36,801 nt of DNA, from positions 2,081,575-2,118,375 of the forward strand of contig KQ481938.1 in NCBI GenBank assembly GCA_001430745.1. Reading direction: 5' to 3'. The notes under the pieces were generated by a model. The model was given only the letters and a program-made list of their open reading frames with translations, did not search any database and was not told the origin of the DNA. The stretch comes from Auxenochlorella pyrenoidosa (taxonomy: Eukaryota > Chlorophyta > Trebouxiophyceae > Chlorellales > Chlorellaceae). The position numbers and the translations under genes are program-made. Of the stretch, positions 1 through 8,730 are shown one piece after another; positions within the stretch are counted from its first letter, which is position 1; each line of letters starts with the position of its first letter.

Positions 1-211
1 CGCAGCTGGCGGCCTGCAGGGGCGGATCCCCAGCGTGCACAGCGAGGCGGGGTGGGAGCCATGCGGCTGCTGGGGCGCATGCTCCGCGGGACAGCTTGAC
101 AAGCATCTCAGGCAGGCCGGGACGTGGGCGGCCAGCTGTACCAACCCCCTGGGCCGTCGCGGCATCCCTCGTGCGCCGCCCACGCCTGGCTCGCCTGCAC
201 ACCGCCCGCAG

Positions 212-1229
212 GACTTTGAGGGCGGCAGCCTGTACGGCCTGGAGAAGCTGTGGGCCTTCCACCACTACACCGGCTTCCCCAGGGACCAGCCCAGCCTGGA
301 GATGCACCCACAGGTGGGCGGCCCCGGGGGCTGGCACCCCGCGCCTGCGCGCACCGCGCAGCCACCGCATGCCGCTGCACTTGGCTCTGGCACTGCACTC
401 TGTGCCCCCCCCGTTGCACAGCCTGCCCGGTGCATGCCCGCGAGCTGCCGCCGCATGCATTTGGCCGCCCTGGGACCGCTGATGTTCACATTCCATGCTA
501 ATACCGACGCCCGTATGGCGGTGTGGAAAGCAAACCTTCTCACCAAGATCTGTTCTGAGGTCCCCGCCCCCGGCTCGCCAACATGCTGCACCACGCTGCA
601 TCTTGCCCCACACCCCCTGTGGCGCATGCCACCCGGGCAGCGCCGGCTTGGGCATGTCGAGCGGCGGATGCACAGACTGGGCTCCTTGCCTGCAAGCTGC
701 CGCCGCACCCCCCCTTCACCCTCCCCTGCTGCTTGCCCCCGCCCCACCGCAGCTCAAGAAGCTGCTGGAGCAGGACTTCCGCACCCTGGACGACTTCAAG
801 GCCAAGGCCAGCCAGGTGGGTGGGGGTGGTGGCAGGGAAGGAGGATGCAGAGGGCAGCCGCCCCCTCGAAGGAAGGCGGCGTGGAAAAGCCCTCCCAAGC
901 CCTCCAGGCCGTGCTCCAGGCTGTGCAGCGGGGCTGCTGGCCCTGGGCAACCCAGCTCGAGCACGCTGCCCTCCACCCCCCGCCCTGTGCAGTACAAGCC
1001 GCACAACCAGACGCAGCACTCGGACAAGGGCCACAAGCAGCAGCACCACAAGGGGGGCAAGCCACACGGGCACGGGCACGGCAAGGGCGCCGCTGTCAAC
1101 GGCGCGGCCCCGCACAAGGGCGCCAAGCCCGACAAGGCAGCGGCCGCCGACAAGGCAGTGCATGCAGACGCGCCCGCAGCAGCCAACGGCAGCCCCGCTG
1201 TCGAGCCGGTGGTGGCGGCGTCCAGCTGA
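212..1229 (+). CDS. LARP1: La-related protein 1 (LARP1)-like, C-terminal DM15 region (partial, 5' end outside window)
   Basis: Three exons are clear: 212-313, 753-815 and 993-1229 (TGA). Each is bounded by CAG acceptors and GTGGG donors and all are in phase. The first carries LYGLEKLWAFHHYTGF and the second LKKLLEQDFRTLDDFKAKA. Together they match the DM15 repeats at the C-terminus of LARP1, which in other eukaryotes bind the mRNA cap and the 5'TOP motif and regulate translation of ribosomal-protein mRNAs in the cytoplasm. The La motif and RRM-like region would lie upstream of this window. The last exon adds a tail rich in His, Gly and Lys, then Ala, and ends VVAASS. Bases 1-211 may hold an earlier exon (an open stretch at about 1-50 after a cag), but I cannot fix its edges. 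Family assignment is by recognition of the DM15 signature; no search was run. Confidence 0.8.
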
Positions 1230-2125
1230 GCCCCCGCTCAGACACCAGCCGGGGCGCGTAGTCTGGCGGTGGCAGCCAACCCCAGTTGAGAATCCTCGCG
1301 CAACAGCAGTGCTAAGGGTGGCCACGCAGGCCCCGCCTCCGCGCCGCCGCCCCAGCTGCACCTGCCGGCGCCGCTGCCCTACGGCATCTGTACACTGTTC
1401 TCTGCCGCGGCAGAGCGGGCACCCAGCACGTGCCGCCCAGCCGTTTGGCCGGCCCGCTGGGCGCCTGCTGCGCTGCGGCCCAGCCCCGCTTGCCTAGCGT
1501 GCCGCGACACTACCCCATCTTGTTCCCCGCTGCCCTCTCCCCCGCAACAGTGTGTGCTCCCCCTCCGTCTAAAGTGAGTGCACTGCGTCCCCCCGCCCCA
1601 TCCCCTCCCTTGTTTTTGCCGCTCGCACCCGGCCTGCGCCGCTCTTGTCTCTGGCCAGCAGCTGCGACCGCCTGCCACCCCGTACCCTGCTGTGGCTGCT
1701 GCTAGCTGCTTCCCAGCCACACTAGATGCGCCCCGCTATGGCTCTGTTCCCACCCTCTTTTGCACCACCATTTTATTGTTTTCGCTGCACGGGCACCGAT
1801 CTGTCGCCTGCCTACCCCCCCGCAGCTCGCCCCTGTTCCTCTTTTGCTTGCTCGATGCAATTTAAGCGCAGGGCCGCACCCTCCGCACCCATCTGTGTAG
1901 AGTGCCCCGCCCCCAGCACTGTCGATCCACACATGCATGCGCCACACACGCACACACACGACCCATGTTGATAGGTGCACAGCCTCCCCTGCTACTCACC
2001 TTGCTTCTGTTCTGATCCCCTGCTTGCTGTGGCTTACCTCCGCAGAAAAATCCCAAAAAAATGCTGCTCCTTTGTCCACTGTCCCGACTCCTTTTTTCAT
2101 GCTGTAACTGCTTGTTCTGAGATCC
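1230..2125 (+). other. Long 3' untranslated region of the LARP1-like gene with TGTAA poly(A) signal
   Basis: About 900 C/T-rich bases with no coding-like open frame follow the LARP1 stop. A TGTAA pentamer, the usual chlorophyte poly(A) signal, lies at 2103-2107. The transcript probably ends 10-25 bases later. A short CA/CG microsatellite sits at about 1943-1960. Confidence 0.5.
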
Positions 2126-2442
2126 TCAGCACATTCACAAGAGCGAGCAACATCAGGGCTTGTTAGAACCGGAGCGACGTGCCGGTGCCAGCGCCAGCGG
2201 CATCAGGTGGAGGGCAGCAGCTCTCCCTCGTGGTGACCATTTCCAGAAAGACATTTGCCTTTTTCCTGCACTTTGTAGTTGCAAAAGTTTTCAGCCTCCC
2301 TCTGCCTAAGCAGGCAGCAAGCAGGCTTAGCACAGCACGCTTTGTTCACGCAGCCTCCATCCTGCCCCACGTAAAACCCCTTGTTCAGCCTCCATTCACT
2401 CAGAAAACAGCAGCTGGTGCCTGCCGAAACCGCCCGGCTGGT

Positions 2443-3247
2443 ATGGCCGGAAAAGGACTGCGTCCTGAGCACGACACCTGGCCAGTGGCCGGGGTGGGCG
2501 GAGTGCGGGGTCTTGGGGAAGGTAAGCTAAAGGCGTGCCGGCAAGCGCCCTCGCTCTTTGTCCGCTGCGCAGCGCCCGCCTGCCCGCCCGCTCCCCACCC
2601 CCAACCCACCCCCAGAGGAGCTTGCGCTTCCATCTCCGTACTCGACCGGTCCCACCACTGCTCAGTCGTTGGGCCCTGCAGTGTGGGACCTTCCCACCTT
2701 CCCCCGGGCTTACGGCCTGTGGCCCCCCCTCAACCCCCGCAGCTCCCCAGTTCACAGCAGGCGGGTACGGCTCTGCAGGCTGCTCCGGCTGCATGCCGCT
2801 TGGATGCTTTGAGATGAAGACTGTGCCGCCGCAGAGCCCGAGTTTCTTCGCAGAAGCCCTGGCCAAAGACTTCCTCGCGCTTGCGCCCGCCAAGAGTGAG
2901 TGGGCGTGTTTGGGCTGTGGGGTCGCAGCAAAGGGCCACGGCATGCCGAGCGCGCCGGTGCGGCATCCCACCGTTCGTGCCGGTTTCCACCGAGTGCATT
3001 GCCATGTGCAGGGGAGCTTTCGAAGGCAAACCTGGTCTGGCGGAGGGTCCGGTCCAACATGTTGTCATAGCTTGAGCTGCAGCCACGATCGGCCTGCTGC
3101 TCCGCTTCCGCCTATCGGTCCCGTGCAGGCATGGAGGATTCGTCCCCCAAAAGCGTGGTCGGCTGTGACTTTGAGGCGGAGCTGAAGGAGGAGGAGGACC
3201 TTGAGGTGGACCAGGCGGCATGGCAGCAGAGCGTCCACACCGACTGA
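2443..3247 (+). CDS. Small uncharacterised protein, about 116 residues, three exons
   Basis: Exons 2443-2521, 2743-2895 and 3129-3247 join in phase (79+153+119 = 351 bases) from ATG to TGA. The donors GTAAGC and GTGAGT are strong and the acceptors are CGCAG and GTGCAG. The N-terminal part reads MAGKGLRPEHDTWPV and is followed by a Gly/Cys stretch (GCSGCMPLGC). A helix-like segment FFAEALAKDFLALAPAK comes next, and the C-terminus is acidic (ELKEEEDLEVD). I recognise no family, signal peptide or membrane segment. The frame is open upstream to 2179, but ATG 2443 is the first start leading directly into this exon chain and the preceding bases look like 5' leader. An alternative terminal exon at 3012-3070 would replace the acidic tail with a basic one. 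The function is unknown. Confidence 0.5.
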
Positions 3248-4670
3248 TCGGCCGGCAGAGCAGACCACTTGGCTGACTGCGCTGCCATTCACATCGAGTG
3301 CTGCCAACCGCTGTGCTCTGGCTGTGCCATGGCTTCCCCGTCAACCCTGCACCCGCTCATGGTCCATTTTTCATGCGTTTACTCCCGCCTGTTTTACGCT
3401 GCGACTTCTTTTCTCTCCCTCTCCCTCCCATTAAAAGGGTCATCTGCTTTTGTCCCACTGGCCCTCTTGTTGACACACCGCCCAGACCTCAAGTGTGCAG
3501 GCCGCTTTTCAACTGTTGTGCGTCGGTGCAAAGCCAAACCAACGCATTTCTGCTTTTGGATCTTCATTCTCTGCCCCGGGTGCTCTCCTGGCTTCAATTC
3601 TCAGCGAGCCCTTCTGGTCCCAGCGCCTGCCGCACACTGTCTCCCTGCATGCTTTCCACGTCTGACTGCATTAGAGCCTTGCCCTCTGGACGGCCCTACT
3701 GCCCTTGCCTTGCACTCTGCTCTCTGCATGCCCCGGCTTTCCTGCCCTGCTCACTAGCTTGTCCTGCACCCTCCCTTCCTCACGCACCTGCAACTCCTGG
3801 CTGGGCCATCGTCTGTAGGTGTTGGCAGAACAGTAAGCAAACGGGCCTGCCTCACATCCTTGCATGTGTGCAGTTACAGGAAGGCGTCGCATCCAAGGTG
3901 GGTCTGCCAAGCGTTCGAAGCGGCATGGCATAGGCATCATACAGAGGGGAAACGGCTCGCGAGGGTCGGGACCAGGGAGCGGGCAAGGATAGGGGCCAAA
4001 GTGTCAGCAAGGTTATAAATGTCTGCGCGTGTGTGAGTCATGGGGTGGAGACCTGGGCCTCAGGCTGGCGGCGGGGAGATGTGCGGCATAAAGCAGGGGG
4101 GGAGGATAAAAAAAAAGGGGGAAACACCGGGGGGACACCGCTGCGAAATTAAATGGGGGTTGAGAGCTAGGAAGAGGGAGACAGCCAGAGGCGGAGGTCG
4201 AGTACAGGCGCACGTGCATGCAGTGGAGAAAAAAAAGGAAGGGTTTGCATGGCCCAAGGCAGTACGTGTTGTGCATTGTGCAGAAAGAAGGGCGGTGGCA
4301 TCAGTGGCTCGCAACTCTGGCCACACGAGCGGTTTGGGGGCCACCAAGCCGGGAGTCAGTGCGGGAGATGCGCGCTGCAGAGTGCACGGTCGCATTAGTG
4401 CCATTGCTTCAGAAGCAGCTGCCGCCCCAGTGGCAGAGGGCGGGGGTTGACGGACGAGCTGCCGCAGAGTGGCAGTGGTTGCGGGCTACGCTCAGCACTG
4501 AGCTGCCCAGCTGTGCACTGCAGCACGCGCAGGTGCCGCTGCCAGCCGGGCCTGATCTGCAGGGCTTGCCGGGCAGCATGCTGTCCACTGCAGCATCATC
4601 AGTGGACAGGGTGCGGGAGGGCGAGCGCCTCCCACGGGGGCGCGGCTGCACACGGCGCCGCCCTCCCTCG
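3248..4670. other. Convergent 3' regions of the small gene (+) and the RING gene (-)
   Basis: No convincing coding exon lies in these 1.4 kb. The left part is C/T-rich on the plus strand, as expected for a plus-strand 3' UTR. The right part is purine-rich (for example the A/G runs at 4096-4130), as expected for a minus-strand 3' UTR. TTACA at 3874-3878 is TGTAA on the minus strand and is a plausible poly(A) signal for the RING gene, which would give it a 3' UTR of about 800 bases. Confidence 0.45.
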
Positions 4671-7082
4671 CTACCGATGCATGATGAGCGCCTGGAAGCC
4701 GGTGACGGCGCAGTTGCAGGCGGGGCAGCTGGGGCTGGTGGCGCAGTGCCGCTTGAAGCACGAGTCGCAGTAGAGGAAGTGCAGGCAGGGCAGCACCACG
4801 CAGTTGCGCTGCACCTGCGGGGCGGCAGGGGTGGGCAGGCGGGCACGCAGGCAGGCATGTGAGGGTAGGAGGCGGCGTTGCACGGGGCTGGTCTGGTTTG
4901 CAGCATTTCTGCTGGCAGCACGGAAGCAAACCTGCTCTGAGCGCGCAGCATTCTGCGCATGCCACACCCTCCTGCAGCCCAGCGCGCCTGCCCTGGCAGC
5001 CTGCGCACGCCGACCCATCCCCGCCAGGCGACCCCCTGCGGCGCCATGCACGCGCACCCAGCCCGGCCCGCGCAGCCGCCGGCCCGCCTCACCGCGCGGC
5101 AGATCTTGCACTGCACCGCCTCCTGGAACTCCCGGCACTTGTCCTCCAGCTGGCGCACCTGCTGGCGCAGGCCCTCGCGCTCCTGCGGGCCCACATTGCA
5201 GGGCAGGGCAGCGGGGGCCGCGCGCGTCTGCTTCCTGGGACACCAGCCGCCCGTGCGCACCTCAAGCATGCTGTGCAGGCCAGGGCATGTCCTGCACCGC
5301 CCGCTGACCACCTCCAGCGAGCCCCTGGCAGCGGCAGCACGCCGCCCGCGTGCAGGCCCACCTGAATGGCTGAGAAGAGCTGGCGCTTCTTGTCCTGCAG
5401 CTGCGCCTGCAGCTCGTTGGCCCTCTGGGTCTGGCCGTCGCGCTCCGACAGCGCCGTCCTCAGCTGGCGCTTGATGGAGCTGCGGGGGATGGGTTGGTGG
5501 GGGCAGGGGTGGGGGTGGGGCCCAGCGGGGGGCTCGCAGGGTGGGGCAGCCGGCCTCGTGCACTCGACGCGTGATGCGTGCGGCTGCGCCCGCTGGCTGG
5601 AGGCGAGGCACCCCTCCCCTATTCCCGCTGCCGAGAACCACGTCCAGCCAGCCCGCCAGCCGACAAGCGGCGCACCTGACTTCCATGGGCTCGTTGCCGC
5701 TGCCTGCCGAGTCCTGGCGCTCCAGCGAGGTGGCCAGCGTGTGCGCCTCGTCGCCCACGCTGCCCTGCCCCTGCTGCCACTCCAGCATCTGGCGCTGCTT
5801 CTGCAGCGCGGCGCGCGAGTCGGGGTCCAGCAGGTGGCTCTGGCTCTCAAACAGCTCCAGGGACGCCTCGTCCAGCATGCCGCCGGGCACCTGGGCGCGG
5901 GGGCGGCAGCGGGAGCAGGGGCGCTGGGTGGGTGGAGTGGGGTGGGGTGGGGGACCCGCGTGCACATGCCCGCCACATGCAGCCGACCGCAGGGTGGCTG
6001 GGTGCGCCGCACTGCGCCCCCTGCACTGTGTTTGGGCGGCCCAACTGCCCGGGTGGCCCTCCAACGACGCCCATAAGGTTGCTGTGGGGGCTAGGGGCCG
6101 GAATTGCACACCTCCCTGCCATGGCGGGCAGCCCACCTCGGCCATGCCGTTGAACCCCGGGTTCATCGAGCCGCTCAGCAGGCCGGGGCGCACCGGCGCG
6201 GAGGCGCCGCCCATGCCGCTGACCACCATGCGGTGGTGCGAGCTGCCGGCGATGGGCCGCCCGCGGCGATGGTCCGACGCGCTGGCGCTGGCCAGGTTGC
6301 CCCAGCGGGGGTCGTCCGAGCTGCCCAGCAGCACCGGCTGCTCGGGCATGGAGGCGGGCTGCCAGGGGCGCCGCCCCGCGTGCCCATACCCCCCGCCAAT
6401 GGGCACGCCTGGCTGCTGCTGCTGCTGCTGGTGCTGAAAGTCGGCAAAGGACTGGCTCCGCCGGCCAAGGGTGGCAGGCCCCTGCTGCGCCGAGAGCAGG
6501 CCGCCAAAGGGGCTCTGCGCACTCCCGCCAAACTGCTGCTGCTGCTGCGCCGCCGCCTGCGCCTGCTGGTGCAGCGCTGTCTGGTAGTGCACGGCCTGCG
6601 CCGCCGTCATGCCGCTCATGGGCGCGGAAATGGAGCGCGTCAGCATGTCCATCGATATGGGGCTGCCCTGTTGCAGCGCCTGCTGCTGCTGCTGCTGCTG
6701 CAACAGCTGCTGCTGCCGCCGGTCGAGCGGCGGCCGGCCGTGCTGGTCGCCCGAGGGCGGCGAGCCGCTGCCGTGCGCGCTCTCCGCCTGCTCCGGCCAC
6801 GGCTGCCCATTGCTCAGCACCGCCCAGCACTGGCGGCACAGGTAGTCGCTGTGTTGGTTGCGCACGCCGCCACCCACCTGCAAGGAAGCAAGGGAGCCTG
6901 GGTGCTCAAGGCAGGGACGGAAGCGGCAGCAGCAGCGGCAGCAAGGAGGCAGCAGGGTTTGCTGCATGCTTCCCCATGCCTGCCAACCCCAAGTCATCGT
7001 TCTCACTCACGGGCGTGTATCTGAGGTCCTGCCGGGCAAAAGTTCGGCTGCAGAGGCTGCAGCGCTGCTGGTCATGGCCCAT
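4671..7082 (-). CDS. RING-finger (C3HC4) protein with N-terminal CxxC pair, poly-Q region and coiled coil; probable E3 ubiquitin ligase
   Basis: Six exons read from high to low coordinate: 7011-7082, 6137-6877, 5676-5890, 5362-5479, 5093-5182 and 4671-4814. They total 1380 bases (459 residues). The start is ATG at 7082; an in-frame stop lies just upstream. Residues 8-11 (CSLC) and 38-41 (CRQC) could form a small zinc-binding unit split by intron 1. Residues 45-270 are Gln/Ala/Ser-rich with several poly-Q runs. Residues about 344-406 are a Glu/Arg/Gln-rich predicted coiled coil. The C-terminus is a complete C3HC4 RING: Cys407, Cys410, Cys422, His424, Cys428, Cys431, Cys442, Cys445, ending ALIMHR. 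RING domains of this class recruit a ubiquitin-charged E2; the coiled coil suggests dimerisation. Substrate and exact family are unknown to me. All junctions have GT-AG signals. Confidence 0.82.
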
Positions 7083-7304
7083 CTCGGTACCAAGGGCCGC
7101 GGCGCCCGCAGCAATAGTCTACAGAGAACAGACGAGACACCAGCAGGCAGTGAGGGAGAGGCCAAAGCACGTGGTGGGTCTGGACGCACACAAGGGCTTG
7201 GGACGCGACAGGGTGGGCTTCAGGGGCCGAGTGCTCAGGAATAATCCGTTCAGTGCGCTCCCGACCCGGCCCACCAGTCACGGCCCACTGTCCCCAGCTC
7301 GCAG

Positions 7305-7526
7305 GCCGTGGGCTTGCAGTTCACTGGGTTCTGTCGAGCGTGCAAGCTGCAGATCCCGCGACTTTCGGACGCGAGCAACGTGTACTTTGTGTACAAGGAG
7401 GGCCAGCGGCACAGCGCTGCGCATGCTGGCCCACGCCCATCACCGCCAGTGGCAGCGTCCCCAGGCAGAAGGAGCTCAGCCAGCAGCAGTTTGTACGGTT
7501 GCACACACCCCCTTGCGATGGGTTGA
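7305..7526 (+). CDS. Candidate terminal exon of a small zinc-finger-like gene (uncertain)
   Basis: After a CGCAG acceptor ending at 7304, one frame stays open to TGA 7524-7526. It begins AVGLQFTGFCRACKLQ and contains a C-x2-C followed by H-x3-H (HSAAH). A TGTAA signal at 7807-7811 would suit a plus-strand transcript ending near 7825. Against it, no ATG lies between 7083 and 7310 on this strand, so a start would have to overlap the RING gene's first exon in antisense. The opposite strand is also open here. I therefore hold this only as a candidate. Confidence 0.22.
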   Translation, partial: AVGLQFTGFCRACKLQIPRLSDASNVYFVYKEGQRHSAAHAGPRPSPPVAASPGRRSSASSSLYGCTHPLAMG

Positions 7527-7806
7527 ACCTCAAAGCTTCTGCAGAGCTGCATGTTCTGCTGTGCTCTGCTCAGGGTAGGGTTTCAGACCCACACAGCCGG
7601 TGCAGTGGGCATGCCAGTTTCAAAGCTGCAGACTGCTGCTGGGCGGGGCAGTTGCAAGCTTCTCATATTCATGTTGAGGAGAAAATTGAAGCTGGAGGCA
7701 CAGCCGGCGAGGCCTTCTTGCGCAGCAAACGTCCATGCAGCCATCAGGCAGGGGGGAAAGCCAGACATTACCATGCTGCAGGCCCTGACAAGCCTGCAGC
7801 ATACTT

Positions 7807-7811
7807 GTAAA
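7807..7811 (+). other. TGTAA poly(A) signal (plus strand)
   Basis: TGTAA within an A/T-rich patch (cttgtaaataaatat) that stands out from the GC-rich surroundings. It suggests that a plus-strand transcript ends shortly after 7811, most likely one covering 7305-7526. Confidence 0.4.
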
Positions 7812-7826
7812 TAAATATTTGTGCGT

Positions 7827-8730
7827 CGTGGTGGATAATGCTGCTTCAAAAGCTCAAACCTGCTCAGTGAGGTCGTCCATCATCCGTCAGGGTCGGTGGC
7901 TAAGTCGTGCTGGCCGTACATGCCGCCTTGGCTCGTGAAGGCACAAGGCCTCACTGCCCTGAAGCTTTGCACCTTTTGGTGACCTCCTGGGGCGGCATGC
8001 TTGGTTGGACACATCGATCCTCTTGGGCTGCTGTCAGTGTGCTTCTGCTGCTTAAGTCGCCCACCCGGCAGCCCAGGATGCCGACGTCCAGAGGTTGACT
8101 ACAGCTCGTGATGAGAACCGCCCCTGTCAAGGGCTGCTCATCCCAGCACAGGTCAAAAGGGCGTGTGGCGTATGGGAGCATCTGTGGGGCTCCACAGGCC
8201 TGCATTGCTTGTCATGAGGGAGACGAGACGCCCGCGCTGCGATGCACGCTGCGCCTGCATCGGGGCTCCTTTCCCTCCCTTGCCCGCCCGCGCCTTTGCA
8301 TTCCTTAGGAATGGAAGTACGGCTCAGGGCGGACTCCAGCAGCCTCAGCGGAGCTCTGAATGCCCCGCCAGCGGGTATGTCAGTCCGCTGGAGCGCCGAC
8401 GGTGGGAAACCACCGCTGGCGGTGCGGGTCAAACAAGGCGCCCCACATCCACGTCTGGCTGCTCTAAAGGCAAGCGCGCAGCCCTCGAGACTGCCGAGTT
8501 CCAGCGGTGGTTGGCGGATCGACATCTGGCGTGGGGCTTGTAGCCCTCCGCTTCTCCCCACCATCCTCCGCCTCGCCGTTGAGGCGATGCACCCTGCTCC
8601 GGAATGTGCCGCGCCACCCCAACGCAGCTTGGCGGCGCCTCACCGCCGCCTTGCCTGCCGCTTGCGCCGGCGCCCTGGTGCTGACCCCGTGTTCGTCACG
8701 TTCGTCCCATTCTTGGGCAACTTACTGCAG
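7827..8730. other. Intergenic / 5' region of the HERC-like gene
   Basis: About 900 bases with no exon I can assign. One frame is open from 8242 through 8809, the same frame as the first supported HERC-like exon. The true start codon (for example ATG 8311, 8374 or 8590) may therefore lie here in one long first exon. The encoded residues before 8731 do not resemble RCC1 repeats, so I leave them out. Confidence 0.35.

Noticed and set aside
540..1361. 273-codon minus-strand open frame opposite the LARP1 exons
   Set aside because: It overlaps recognised DM15 exons and has a low-complexity composition expected of an antisense shadow.
4409..7006. A single 865-codon open frame on the minus strand across the RING gene
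   Set aside because: It reads through several introns with clear GT-AG signals. The spliced six-exon model preserves the complete RING motif, which the read-through frame breaks between its second and third cysteines.
8242..8730. Extending the HERC-like first exon upstream to an ATG in the same open frame
   Set aside because: The frame is open, but the encoded residues do not resemble RCC1 repeats and long open frames arise by chance here, so the start was left unresolved.
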